A stretch of DNA of 47,458 nucleotides from Propionibacteriaceae bacterium UBA6238 (GTDB taxonomy: Bacteria; Actinomycetota; Actinomycetes; Propionibacteriales; Propionibacteriaceae): contig DJWE01000089.1 of assembly GCA_002441465.1 (NCBI GenBank), positions 1-47,458 of the forward strand, written 5' to 3'. The position numbers and the translations under genes were made by a program. The notes beneath the pieces are model-generated. The model did no database searches, was not told the DNA's origin, and saw only the letters and a program-made list of their open reading frames with translations. Of the stretch, positions 7,408-15,781 are shown piece after piece (within the stretch, counting starts at the first letter, position 1; each line of letters opens with the position of its first letter).

Positions 7408-8796
7408 TCAGTGCTCGGTGGCCGGACCGCGGCTCGCTGCGGTGAGGAACCGGCGCTGGTAGCTGACCACCTGGTTGGCCGAGGCGAATCGCGCCAGGTA
7501 CTGCGGCTCGGCGGTCACCACGACGCGACGGGTCATGTCGGCGAACTCCTCGCTCGCCAGCAGCCTGTCGATCTCGGGGTAGGCCCGCTCGCCCTCCATC
7601 GAGCAGACGATCAGCCGGGTGTCGGGCAGGTTCGCGCTGCGCAGCAGCCGAAGGGAGTGGCGAACCGAGTCCAGCCCGTCGGCGCCCTCCGGCTCGCGGA
7701 ACCTGCGGTGGGTGATGATCCGCTCGGCCATCCGCCGACAGTCGGCGAGGTCGTGCTCCACGTCACCGGCCGGGAGGTGATCGGTCGCCAGCAGGTACTC
7801 GCGCAGCGAGACGAGCAACCCGTCGTCGCCGCTCGCCGTGTGTGCGTCGAGCAACGCGGCCATGCGGGTCGACTGCGTCAGCCGGTGGCGGATGAAGGCG
7901 TTGACGTAGGCCGGCCGCGCCTGGAGGGCCAGCTGGGTCTGGTGCGGCTCGAACATCAAGGTGAAGTTGACCCGGAACCCGTGCTCGCGCAGCAGCAGTG
8001 CCAGCCGGTGGCCGTAGAAGGCGTCGGCGGTGGCGGGCTCCCACCACCACCTGTCCAGACGTCGGTCTCCGGTGAGGAGCTGGTGTGCGTTCGCGGCGTT
8101 CACCGGTCCGGTGTGGGGCACCTTGATGACCACGCGCCACCGACCGAGCATCTCGCGGAAATGCTCGGCCTCCTCCAAGATCTGCTCCGGGGCGGCGAAC
8201 GGGTCGTCGAGCTCGACGCTGATGTCGCAGCCCGGCCCGAGGATCCGCCCGATCTCGGTCATCACCTCGTCGCGGTCGCGGAAGTGGCCGCCGACGTTGG
8301 CTTTCGGGTCGTGCAGGAACAGGTCGTAGATGATGCCCGGATTGCAGGTCAGGTTCGCGATCAGCGGGGCGATCGGTGCGATCTCGTACGGGTTGGCCGT
8401 GTCTGCCGAGTAGAGCACGCTCGTCGGTCGCAGTGCACCGTCGGCGTCGTAGGAGATGTCGCGCACCAGATCGGCGAGAAGGGTTCCCTCGGAGTCGAGC
8501 TCGAGCTCGAGGCGGAATCCCGGTGGCGTGTGCCCTGGGGCCGTGCCGAGCTCGTCGATCAGCTCCTCGAAGTCGGCGGTGACGCCGAGGTGCCGGGCCA
8601 CCACGCGGAGGTCGCCGAACACCGACGCGCTCAGGTGGTGGTCCAGCACACGGTCGACGTACTGCTGCTGTCCCGGAAGGGCGGGCAGCCCCAGCCCCCG
8701 CAAGCGGTATCGCACCGTGGGGTCGGGCACCGTCGTGACGACGGCAGGGGCGGGTGGCGGGGGCGTGTACGCGCGTGTCGTGCCTCGCGTGATCAT
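7408..8796 (-). CDS. Transaldolase/FSA-like protein, 462 aa
   Basis: The middle of the protein aligns by eye with the transaldolase/fructose-6-phosphate aldolase barrel. It has YSADTAN (Asp132), NLTCNPGII (150-156), a CDISVEL strand, VVIKVP with the expected Schiff-base Lys225, and RVNFTLMFEPHQTQLAL followed by AYVNAFI, matching the family's TLIFS...A...Y.SPF pattern. It is longer than FSA (about 220 aa) or TalB (about 317 aa), with an extra N-terminal region of about 120 aa and a C-terminal region of about 150 aa. FSA enzymes release dihydroxyacetone, which would link it to the DhaKL genes on the same strand. AAAGGAG precedes the ATG. It is divergent from the GntR regulator. Confidence 0.72.
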   Translation of the reverse strand: MITRGTTRAYTPPPPAPAVVTTVPDPTVRYRLRGLGLPALPGQQQYVDRVLDHHLSASVFGDLRVVARHLGVTADFEELIDELGTAPGHTPPGFRLELELDSEGTLLADLVRDISYDADGALRPTSVLYSADTANPYEIAPIAPLIANLTCNPGIIYDLFLHDPKANVGGHFRDRDEVMTEIGRILGPGCDISVELDDPFAAPEQILEEAEHFREMLGRWRVVIKVPHTGPVNAANAHQLLTGDRRLDRWWWEPATADAFYGHRLALLLREHGFRVNFTLMFEPHQTQLALQARPAYVNAFIRHRLTQSTRMAALLDAHTASGDDGLLVSLREYLLATDHLPAGDVEHDLADCRRMAERIITHRRFREPEGADGLDSVRHSLRLLRSANLPDTRLIVCSMEGERAYPEIDRLLASEEFADMTRRVVVTAEPQYLARFASANQVVSYQRRFLTAASRGPATEH

Positions 8797-8971
8797 GACG
8801 GCTCCTTTGCCTCAACGACCCGACCTGAACCGCACTATACAAGTATGTATGACCGATGGCTATGCTCGGATGGCCGCCCACCCACCCGTGCGGCTGATGG
8901 TAATTTCGTGCCTGTACCTGTACGTACGACCTGGGTACACACGTCCCGGTCGGGTTCGACGAAGGAGCGGC
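8797..8971. promoter_or_regulatory. Divergent control region between transaldolase-like gene and gntR
   Basis: This 175-base region is AT-richer than its surroundings. It contains the palindrome ATACAAGTAT at 8838-8847 within CTATACAAGTATGTATG, close to the transaldolase-like start. A second TGTAC/GTAC-rich patch lies around 8920-8940 just before the regulator. The arrangement suggests autoregulation plus control of the divergent enzyme gene by the HutC-type regulator. Promoter boxes are not clear enough to place. Confidence 0.5.
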
Positions 8972-9712
8972 GTGGCGCCGAGCGATGTCCTGCACCGAGA
9001 CTCCTCTGTGCCCCTGTACGTGCAGCTCGAGGCGATCCTGCGCGCCAAGATCGCCGAGGGCGAGTGGCAGCCCGACCAGCGCATCCCCTCCGAGAACGAG
9101 CTCAACAAGATCTACGGCCTCAGTCGGATGACCGCCCGCGGCGTGCTCACCAAGCTCGTCAACGAGGGCGTCCTGTTCCGCGTGCCGGGCAAGGGCACCT
9201 TCCTCTCACCGGTGAAGTTCGAGGCCGTCTCCCCCGCCTACCGCGGTGTCCGTGAGCAGCTCGAAGCCATGGGGTACCACACCACCACCGAGGTGCTCGG
9301 GATCGGCCTCGAGGAGCCGACAGCCAAGGTGCGCCGCAAGCTCGGGCTTGCCGACGATGCCCAGGTGTATGCGATCCACCGCCTGCGCGCCGTTGAGTCC
9401 GAGCCGATCAGCCTGCACCACTCCTATGTCCCGGCAACCTTGGCGCCGGGTCTCGACAGCTACGACACCGGCAACCTCCAGCTGTGCGTCATCCTCGAGA
9501 AGAACTTCGGGCTGGCCATGAAGCAGGTCGAGGAACACCTCGAGGCGACGGCCGCGAGCGCCGCCGAGGCCGAGCTCCTGAAGATGCGGCGAGGCCACCC
9601 GGTCCTCCTGCTCGAGGACGCCATCAGCGACGACGAGGGTCGGGCATTCGAGTACTCGACGATCATCTTCCGAGGCGACAAGGTACGCATCGGCTTCGAC
9701 TACAAGCTCTAG
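8972..9712 (+). CDS. GntR-family (HutC subfamily) transcriptional regulator
   Basis: The 246-aa protein has a GntR winged HTH (residues about 10-75; PLYVQLEAILRAKIAEGEW, then GLSRMTARGVLTKLVNEGV) followed by a UTRA ligand domain (about 95-240, ending in FEYSTIIFRGDKVRIGF). UTRA domains bind small carbohydrates or carboxylates. The start is the GTG at 8972 with GAAGGAG five bases upstream; the open frame extends further upstream without support. Divergence from the transaldolase-like gene and a related TATAC motif before the aldolase operon suggest it controls this carbohydrate module. Confidence 0.92.
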   Translation: MAPSDVLHRDSSVPLYVQLEAILRAKIAEGEWQPDQRIPSENELNKIYGLSRMTARGVLTKLVNEGVLFRVPGKGTFLSPVKFEAVSPAYRGVREQLEAMGYHTTTEVLGIGLEEPTAKVRRKLGLADDAQVYAIHRLRAVESEPISLHHSYVPATLAPGLDSYDTGNLQLCVILEKNFGLAMKQVEEHLEATAASAAEAELLKMRRGHPVLLLEDAISDDEGRAFEYSTIIFRGDKVRIGFDYKL

Positions 9713-9926
9713 ACGCAGTCGGCCGGCAGAGTGGCGCCGGGGTGGTGATCTGCGGGAGGACACCCGGCGCGGTGGAGATGTCTCGGCTTCACGATCCGGA
9801 GGTCCTGGTGTCTCACGTTGACGCGCAGCTGACGACGGGCGGACCTGGCTCGACGCGGACATGCCAGTGGACCCGGTGTCACGTCCACGTCGGCGTCCCG
9901 TGGCGCTCGTGCGGTGGGTCGTGCGC

Positions 9927-9938
9927 GAGAATCGGGTG
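9927..9938 (+). promoter_or_regulatory. Leaderless-type -10 element before the APH-like gene
   Basis: GAGAAT is followed by six bases and then ATG at 9939, with no SD. This is the same geometry as four other starts in the window (11942, 14385, 40788, 46737). It supports ATG 9939 as the true start. The hexamer is a weaker match than the others. Confidence 0.45.
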
Positions 9939-10817
9939 ATGACCGCGAGCCCGGACCGACGAGGCGAGGATCCCTCCTCAGGGGTGGTTGCGGAGGGTCT
10001 GCCTGCGAGCGTCGAGGCGGAGGTGCCGCTCCCTGGTGGTGACGTCACCGACGGGGTGGTGCGGGTCGGGAACACGGTCCGCCGCCCCGTCGGCCCGCAC
10101 TCGTGGCTCGTCCACGAGGTCCTCGCCCACCTTGACCGGGTCGGTTTCACCGGGGCGCCTCGGTTCCTCGGGCTCGATGCGCAGGGCCGTGAGGTGCTGA
10201 CCTTCGTTGCCGGGGAGGTGGCGGGGCGCCCCTGGCCGGCGTGGGTGGCCGACGAGCAACGCATCGCCAGCGTGGCTCGCCTGGTGCGTTCCTACGATGA
10301 TGCCGTGGCCACGCTGGCGATCCCCGCTCCCCGTGCTGGCACCCGGGTCGCAGCTCCGGTGGGGATGCCGGCCTCGATCGCGAGGCCCGCTGAGCTTCTT
10401 GGCCACATGGACGTGACTCCGGAGAACGTCGTGTTCCGCGACTCGGTGGCCGTCGCGCTGATCGACTTCGATCTGGTGCGACCGGCCACACGGACCGAGG
10501 AGGTGGGCAACGTTCTGCAGTGGTGGGCACCCTTGATGCCGATCGACGACCGCGAACCGGTCCTGCGCGACGTCGACCCCCTCGCCAGAGCCACGACGCT
10601 CGTCGACGCCTACGGGCTCTCGGGCCCGGACCGTCAGCTGCTCGTCCCGGTCATGCTGAACGCTGCCGACCGGACCTGGCATCAGATGAAGCATCGTGCC
10701 GATCACCTCGGCGGTGGCTGGCGACGCATGTGGGACGCAGGGGTCGGCGACCGCATCCTGCGACGCCAGGAATGGCTCGCGGTCCACGCCCAGGAGCTGC
10801 ACGACGCCGTCACCTGA
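9939..10817 (+). CDS. APH-family phosphotransferase (aminoglycoside/choline kinase fold)
   Basis: The 292-aa protein has the APH catalytic signature LLGHMDVTPENVVF (HxDxxxxN, near residues 150-165), followed by ALIDFDLV with the metal-binding Asp. The N-terminal lobe has TVRRPVGPHSWLVHEVLAHLDRVGF, as in other small APH-like kinases. The substrate is not predictable: relatives phosphorylate aminoglycosides, homoserine, choline or unknown small molecules. A resistance role should not be assumed. The ATG at 9939 is chosen on the leaderless promoter geometry; the open frame begins at 9861. It is monocistronic. Confidence 0.82.
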   Translation: MTASPDRRGEDPSSGVVAEGLPASVEAEVPLPGGDVTDGVVRVGNTVRRPVGPHSWLVHEVLAHLDRVGFTGAPRFLGLDAQGREVLTFVAGEVAGRPWPAWVADEQRIASVARLVRSYDDAVATLAIPAPRAGTRVAAPVGMPASIARPAELLGHMDVTPENVVFRDSVAVALIDFDLVRPATRTEEVGNVLQWWAPLMPIDDREPVLRDVDPLARATTLVDAYGLSGPDRQLLVPVMLNAADRTWHQMKHRADHLGGGWRRMWDAGVGDRILRRQEWLAVHAQELHDAVT

Positions 10818-11020
10818 CCTGCGCGACCACGCGCACGTCGACTGCCGCGTCGACGGGGACGCCCGGCGGTCCGGGCAGGCGTGTGCGTCGGTCGGAACCA
10901 TCGGGGACGGGTGCGCTTTGTGGCAGAGTCGGCTCTCGTGATGCCTCACCTCCGAGCTGTCCCCACCTCGGGCGCGGTCCATCATCAGCATGCCCGGGCT
11001 GCCGCCGGGACGGGTGCGCG

Positions 11021-11572
11021 GTGGTGACGGCTCCTCCTGGAGATCCTGGTCGGGTCGCGACGGTGCTCCCGGGGCGCGCCTACCCACCGATGGCTCCGCT
11101 GCTGTACTACGCCACGATGCTGCTCGTCGACCGGGGCTGGACGGTGCGCCCGATCCACTGGGACCACGGCGACCGGACGAGCATCGAGGCCGCCACGGAG
11201 CAAGCACGGCGCGAGCTCGATGCGGTCTCCGCACCGGTGCACCTGGTGGTGGCCAAGTCCCTGGGTACCGTCGCGTTGCCGGACGCCGTCGAGCGCGGCC
11301 TGCCCGGGGTGTGGCTCACCCCGATCTTGACCGACCCGCGCATCGCGGCCGCAGTCGGCGGCCTGTCGGCGCCGTCGCTCCTGGTCGGCGGAACCGCGGA
11401 CCCCGCCTGGGACGGCGACCTGGCGCACGCCAGCGCGGCACATGTTCTCGAGGTGATCGGCGCAGACCACGGGCTCGACTTCGGGTCCTCGGTCGACCCA
11501 TCGCTGGACGCCCTCCGGCTGGTCATCGACCGGATCGCCTCCTTCGTCAACGCGCTACCAGCGACCAGCTGA
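11021..11572 (+). CDS. Small alpha/beta-hydrolase-fold protein
   Basis: A compact 183-aa protein with an alpha/beta hydrolase pattern: an oxyanion-region strand VATVLPGRAYPPMAPLLYYA, a nucleophile elbow VVAKSLGTVALP (Ser in AKSLGT rather than strict GxSxG), an acidic residue in VGGTADPAWD and a likely catalytic His in IGADHGLDFG. It matches the length of short hydrolases such as YdeN/RBBP9-like proteins. The start is uncertain: GTG at 11021, GTG at 11024 or a GTG near 11051 preceded by GGAG would all work. The long upstream frame is a shadow of the APH-like gene. Confidence 0.72.
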   Translation: MVTAPPGDPGRVATVLPGRAYPPMAPLLYYATMLLVDRGWTVRPIHWDHGDRTSIEAATEQARRELDAVSAPVHLVVAKSLGTVALPDAVERGLPGVWLTPILTDPRIAAAVGGLSAPSLLVGGTADPAWDGDLAHASAAHVLEVIGADHGLDFGSSVDPSLDALRLVIDRIASFVNALPATS

Positions 11573-11941
11573 CAGCACAGCGCGACCGACCGTGATCCGC
11601 GGTGCGGGCCGGCACGGTCCAGGGGACGTCGGCGACCTCGCCGACACCTACGGTGTCGACCTGGAACGTGCCTTCATCGCAACGATGCGCGACCCCACGG
11701 AGCACCTCGAGCGAACCTGACGAGAGCGAGCGGGTACGTGCCGGCTCACGTTGGGTGGACCAGCCGCTCGAGCCCGTCGTGACACCGACCTCGCGGACCT
11801 GCCCGTCACCGACGAACGGTCGGCGGACGGGGATGGCGCTCCGGGCCGGGCCTCGGCTCACGATGGCCTTCCTGCGCTCGAGCGTCGGCGAGGTCACCCG
11901 CCGGCCCCGTCGTTGACGGCTGGGGGTCGGGTCTGCCCTGC
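11573..11941. other. Gap with a possible gene fragment
   Basis: No intact gene is visible. A plus-strand frame from 11592 to 11720 reads DVGDLADTYGVDLERAFIATM, followed by a short Glu/His-rich tail and a stop. It resembles the C-terminal helix of a small helical enzyme and may be a leftover of a deleted gene. A minus-strand frame of 116 codons over the same stretch looks like a shadow. Nothing else was recognised. Confidence 0.35.
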
Positions 11942-11953
11942 TACCGTGCGCGG
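11942..11953 (+). promoter_or_regulatory. Leaderless-type -10 element before the GNAT gene
   Basis: TACCGT followed by GCGCGG and ATG. The TANNNT hexamer ends six bases before the start and no SD is present. The identical hexamer and spacing occur before the VanX-like gene at 46737. A TTGACG lies upstream at 11913, but its spacing is too long for a standard -35 box. Confidence 0.6.
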
Positions 11954-12484
11954 ATGTCTGAGCTCATCGCACCGAGCATTCGTCTGCACCGGTCGTTTCT
12001 CGCCGCACGCCAGGAGTGGGGGGCCGATGCTCACCAGGACGGTGTTGGTCTGCGACCGGTCGACGACGTGGAGACTCCCGACGGATTCTCCGCATGGGTC
12101 AGCAGGCTGAACCAACAATCCGACGCCACGATGCCTGTCGACGTCGGCCACGTGCGCTCGACCCGCTGGTGGATCACCGAGGGCGAGACCTACCTCGGGG
12201 CCATCGAGCTACGCCACCACCTCACACCGGTGATGCTCGAGGCCATCGGCCACATCGGGTACAGCGTCCGGCCATCTGCTCGGGGTCGTGGGCTGGCCAC
12301 CTGGGCGCTGGCCACGATCCTGCCCGAGGCTCGCACACTCGGGCTGGACCGCGTCCTGCTCACCTGCGATGACAACAACACCGCCTCAGCACGCACCATC
12401 GAGAAGAACGACGGCGTCCTCGAGGACGTGCGCGCCACCACCCTGGGCCGCAAACGCCGCTACTGGATCCAGACCACCTCGTGA
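11954..12484 (+). CDS. GNAT-family N-acetyltransferase
   Basis: The 176-aa protein has a GNAT core: strand 4 IGHIGYSVRPSARGRGLATWAL (near residues 95-116) with the acetyl-CoA loop RPSARGRG, then LDRVLLTCDDNNTASARTIEKNDG, the C-terminal motif B of the RimJ/YjdJ-like group. The acceptor is unknown. It is a stand-alone gene that faces the GlxA-type regulator tail-to-tail across 123 bases. Start choice is supported by the leaderless promoter geometry directly upstream. Confidence 0.88.
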   Translation: MSELIAPSIRLHRSFLAARQEWGADAHQDGVGLRPVDDVETPDGFSAWVSRLNQQSDATMPVDVGHVRSTRWWITEGETYLGAIELRHHLTPVMLEAIGHIGYSVRPSARGRGLATWALATILPEARTLGLDRVLLTCDDNNTASARTIEKNDGVLEDVRATTLGRKRRYWIQTTS

Positions 12485-12607
12485 ATCCCTGAGCGAGGCT
12501 CCCGAACGCACCCACCACCCGCGCCGCCCTCTCGGGCACGCCCTGCCCTGCTGCCCGCGAGCGGCTCCGCAGGCCCTCGCGCCGAGCGCACCAGGACCGG
12601 AAGGGCC

Positions 12608-13594
12608 TCACCCGGATCTGCCGCTGTCGGGGATGCTCGTCGTGTCGGTCGCGTGTACCGGGTAGCGCCCTTGGTAGGTGCGGCGGTACTCGGTCGGCGT
12701 TGTGCCGGTGTCTCGTGCCAGGTGCAGGCGCAGGTTGGCGGCGGTGCCGAGGCCGCAGCTTGCGGCGATCTGCTCGACCGACAGGTCGCTGACCTCCAGC
12801 AGTCGGCGGACCTCGAGCAGGCGCTGGGCAGTGAGCCAACGCAGCGGGGTGGTGCCGGTCTCAGCGAGGAAGTGCCGGGCGAACGTGCGGGGAGCCCAGC
12901 CTGCGTGTCTGGCCAGGTCGTTCACGGTCAGAGGTTCGGCGAGTCGCTCCAGCGCCCAGGCGCAGGTCCCCGCCAGCCCGGTGCCGCTGGGAGGTGTCGC
13001 GCGTTGCAGGTACTGAGCCTGGCCGCCGTCGCGGTGTGGTGCCACAACCATCCGGCGGGCGATCCGGGCAGCGGCATCGGCTCCGTGGTCGGTGCGCACC
13101 AGGTGCAGGCACAGGTCGATGCCGGCTGCGATCCTGGCGCTGGTGGCCACGTGTCCGTCGTCGATGTAGAGAACATCGGCGTCGACCTCGACCCGGGGGT
13201 AGCGGGCGGCGAGCTCGGCTGCCGAACGCCAGTGTGTGGTGGCTCGCCGACCGTCCAGGAGTCCGGCAGCGGCGAGGGCAAACGCGCCCGTGCACACCGA
13301 GACCACTCGCGCGCCGCGCCGGGCCGCGGCCTGCAGTGCGTGCAGCACCACCGCAGGCGGATCCTCGCTCGAGGCGTATCCCGGGACGATCACGGTGTCC
13401 GCTGATCTCAGCGCCGCCAGCCCCAGCGGGGCGTGGATGGAGAAGCCGGTGGTGGTGGGGACCAGACCGGCCCTGGAGGCACAGACCGCGAACGAGTACC
13501 GGTCCTGCTCGTCGTGGTGACCGAACACCTGAGCGGGGATCGACAGGTCGAACGCGACGACCTCGGGCAGGGCCAACGCCACGACTCGGTGCAT
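12608..13594 (-). CDS. GlxA-type AraC regulator with DJ-1/PfpI domain
   Basis: The 328-aa protein carries an N-terminal DJ-1/PfpI-like domain (about 1-180; VVALALPEVVAFDLSIPAQVFG, VSVCTGAFALAAAGLLDGRRATTHW) and a C-terminal AraC HTH pair (about 225-310; LTVNDLARHAGWAPRTFARHFLAETGTTPLRWL, then IAASCGLGTAANLRLHLARDTGTTPTEYRR). The Cys of the DJ-1 nucleophile elbow is kept. Such proteins activate adjacent genes in response to unknown metabolites. ATG 13594 has GAGGA upstream; the longer frame overlaps the divergent gene. It is transcribed away from a stand-alone DJ-1/PfpI gene sharing the same core, a probable target. Confidence 0.9.
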   Translation of the reverse strand: MHRVVALALPEVVAFDLSIPAQVFGHHDEQDRYSFAVCASRAGLVPTTTGFSIHAPLGLAALRSADTVIVPGYASSEDPPAVVLHALQAAARRGARVVSVCTGAFALAAAGLLDGRRATTHWRSAAELAARYPRVEVDADVLYIDDGHVATSARIAAGIDLCLHLVRTDHGADAAARIARRMVVAPHRDGGQAQYLQRATPPSGTGLAGTCAWALERLAEPLTVNDLARHAGWAPRTFARHFLAETGTTPLRWLTAQRLLEVRRLLEVSDLSVEQIAASCGLGTAANLRLHLARDTGTTPTEYRRTYQGRYPVHATDTTSIPDSGRSG

Positions 13595-13664
13595 GGCAGG
13601 ATCCTCACGAAGGCTGGCATTCGTGCCCATGGCGGACGACCCGCCTCTCGCGGACGCTGAGCAC

Positions 13665-14264
13665 ATGACCGACGCATCCCTCACCGGCCCCGGCCACATC
13701 GGCGTCCTGCTGTTCGACGGTGTCGAGGAGCTGGACGCCGTCGGCCCGTGGGAGGTCCTGGCGTACTGGACGCGCACCTACCCGGACGACGGCTGGACCG
13801 TGTCCTGCCTGTCGGCCGACGGCGGGCCGGTGACCGCATCCAAGTCGTTGGTCCTGGGCGCGCACCATGCCCTTGCGGACGCACCACCACTGCAGGTCCT
13901 CGTCCACCCAGGCGGGCGGGGCACCCGAGTACTGCTGCGCGACCCGCAGCACCTCGACTGGGTCCGCTCCCAGCGAGCCACCGTCCCGTTGATGAGCAGC
14001 GTCTGCACGGGCGCGCTCGTGTACGCCGCTGCCGGGCTGCTCCGCGGGCGACCAGCGACGACCCACTGGGGCGCGCACGCGCTCGACCCCACGGTGCAGC
14101 TCCGCCCGAACGACCGCTGGGTCGACGACGGGGACCTGATCACCTCAGCGGGCGTGAGCGCCGGCATCGACATGGCGCTGCACATGGTCGCCCGCCTGGC
14201 CGGCACCGAACGCGCCCGCCAGGTCCGGCGCGGCATCGAGTACGACCCCCAGCCACCGATCTGA
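13665..14264 (+). CDS. DJ-1/PfpI-family protein
   Basis: The 199-aa protein shows HIGVLLFDGVEELDAVGPWEVL at the N-terminus and SVCTGALVYAAAGLLRGRPATTHW around residues 105-130, with the nucleophile-elbow Cys. Relatives include isonitrile hydratase, ThiJ-like proteins and the sensory half of GlxA regulators. It lacks an HTH. The start is uncertain: ATG 13629 or ATG 13665 are possible; the latter leaves 70 bases for divergent promoters. The core resembles that of the divergent GlxA-type regulator, so the pair may stem from duplication. Confidence 0.83.
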   Translation: MTDASLTGPGHIGVLLFDGVEELDAVGPWEVLAYWTRTYPDDGWTVSCLSADGGPVTASKSLVLGAHHALADAPPLQVLVHPGGRGTRVLLRDPQHLDWVRSQRATVPLMSSVCTGALVYAAAGLLRGRPATTHWGAHALDPTVQLRPNDRWVDDGDLITSAGVSAGIDMALHMVARLAGTERARQVRRGIEYDPQPPI

Positions 14265-14384
14265 CAAGGGAACCCACGCGACCCGCACTCTCCAGGTCAC
14301 GCCCCACACGTGTGTGCCGTCCACGTCCGTCGCAGCGATGCGCGTCCAACCCCGATCGAGGAGGTGTGGGCCACCGAGCTCAAC

Positions 14385-14396
14385 TAGCCTTCACGG
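14385..14396 (+). promoter_or_regulatory. Leaderless-type -10 element before the split-barrel gene
   Basis: TAGCCT is followed by TCACGG and then ATG at 14397. The spacing of six bases equals that at 11942, 40788 and 46737, and no SD is present. Confidence 0.5.
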
Positions 14397-14798
14397 ATGG
14401 GTGTGGACGAGATGCCGCCCACCGGGACGTGCTACCTGAGTACCGTCGGGCGTCGCAGCGGCGAGCCGCGCCGCGTCGAGGTCTGGTACGTGATCGTCGA
14501 CGAGCAGATCGTCCTGACTGGAACCCCCGGCGCCAGACACTGGCTCGCCAACCTGCGAGAACACGCCGACGCTGTCCTGCAGCTGCGCGTTCCTGACCGC
14601 GACCTGGCAGTCAAGGCGGAGGAAGTGACCGATCGCGGCAAGCGGCGCCGTGTCGCCCAGGAGGCGTGGCGACTTCAGCCCTGGTATGCCGAGCAGCCGT
14701 TCTCCATCGAGGACTGGGTCGCGAACTCACCCATGGTCGTACTGACGTCCACGCGTGCAGGAGGGAGCCAGGATCGGACACCACCTGATGACGGTTGA
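14397..14798 (+). CDS. F420-type nitroreductase-family split-barrel protein (DUF385-like)
   Basis: The 133-aa protein has LSTVGRRSGEPRRVEVWYVIVDEQIVLTG near the start, the pattern of deazaflavin (F420)-dependent nitroreductase/DUF385 proteins, and a late SPMVVLTS strand. Family members bind F420 or flavin in a split beta-barrel and reduce quinones, nitro compounds or unknown substrates. The length fits the family (about 130-150 aa). It may be a non-catalytic cofactor-binding member. It is monocistronic, with a leaderless-type start. Confidence 0.72.
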   Translation: MGVDEMPPTGTCYLSTVGRRSGEPRRVEVWYVIVDEQIVLTGTPGARHWLANLREHADAVLQLRVPDRDLAVKAEEVTDRGKRRRVAQEAWRLQPWYAEQPFSIEDWVANSPMVVLTSTRAGGSQDRTPPDDG

Positions 14799-14879
14799 CC
14801 TCGTGCCCTTCGCCGCCACCTTCTCGCCGGCGCCGTACGCACTCCCATAGCCGCGCACCGTGGGTCTGACCATCAGCGG

Positions 14880-15622
14880 ATGGTGGTGCTGTGGTCGCAG
14901 CTGCCGGTGATGCGGGACCCTGAGGTCGTGCACGAGGTGAGACGTCATATCGCAGGACCACCACCGGCGAGTTGGACTCGGTGGGTGACCACCCGGGTTC
15001 TCGAGGCGTTGCCCGAGTACGGGCGCGTGGTCGTCGCAGTCGACGGCATCGGCGCCAGCGGCAAGAGCACCTTCGCGGCCGCCCTTGCCGAGCGCGCACA
15101 ACCCCGACGGGTCGTCCTTGTCCACGCCGACGACTTCTTCAACCCCGCCCACGTCCGCCACGCCCGGGGACGACTGTCACCTGAGGGGTTCTGGCTCGAC
15201 ACCTACGACTACCACGCGCTGATCACCTGGGCGCTGGAACCCCTGAGCCGAGGCGGCACAGGGCTCGGCCCGCCTCATTCGACCGGGCCACGGGGGCCGC
15301 GATCCGCCCCGCGCAGGTCCAGGCACCCCAGGACGCACTCGTCATCGTCGAAGGCACGTTCCTCCACCGGGACGAGCTCGCCCGCTTCTGGGACTACTCG
15401 ATCTTCCTCGACGTGCCCATCGACGAAGCCAACCGACGGATGCGCCAACGCGGCCACCTCGAAAGCGAGCACGAGAGCACCCTGCTGCGGCGCTACAACA
15501 GCGCCCAACGCCTGTACTTCGACCACGCCCGACCCTGGGAACGGGCCTCCATCGTGGTGGACAACACCGACCCCGCCGCCCCCACGATCATCGACCCCAC
15601 GAACGCCCACGCTGCGCACTGA
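14880..15622 (+). pseudogene. Uridine-kinase-like P-loop kinase, frameshifted
   Basis: The 5' part encodes VVVAVDGIGASGKSTFAAAL (Walker A, near residue 60) and LVHADDFFNP, typical of uridine kinase/PRK-like proteins, up to YDYHALITWALEPL. Near 15262-15290 the frame is lost. The +2 frame picks up exactly where the fold expects: LVIVEGTFLHRDELARFWDYSIFLDVP, the REANRRMRQRG-like lid region and a stop at 15622. A net indel that is not a multiple of three therefore separates the halves. It could be a true pseudogene or a sequencing error. The start may be ATG 14880 or 14910. Confidence 0.75.
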
Positions 15623-15781
15623 ACCGCTACAACCGTCTGTCCTGATGCTCGCCCGATCCACCAAGGACGAGCCTCCTCGAGCGTCTGATCTCGGGGAAGG
15701 CGCACGTCTGACCCTCTGCCGTAGTGGCGCGTCCGGAGGACCAGATGCGGTCCCAGTCCTGATCCGTACCCGTTCGGATCA

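Noticed and set aside
6280..9255. A 991-codon plus-strand open frame across the sensor kinase and transaldolase-like genes
   Set aside because: It is the antisense shadow of two genes with clear domains on the minus strand, as expected in GC-rich DNA; its translation is low-complexity Arg/Gly/Asp-rich.
9939..10817. APH-like gene as an aminoglycoside resistance gene
   Set aside because: The fold is shared by many kinases of unrelated substrates and no resistance-gene subfamily features were recognised.
11592..11720. Possible MazG-like C-terminal fragment
   Set aside because: Only about 40 codons, no catalytic residues and no SD; similarity is by impression only.
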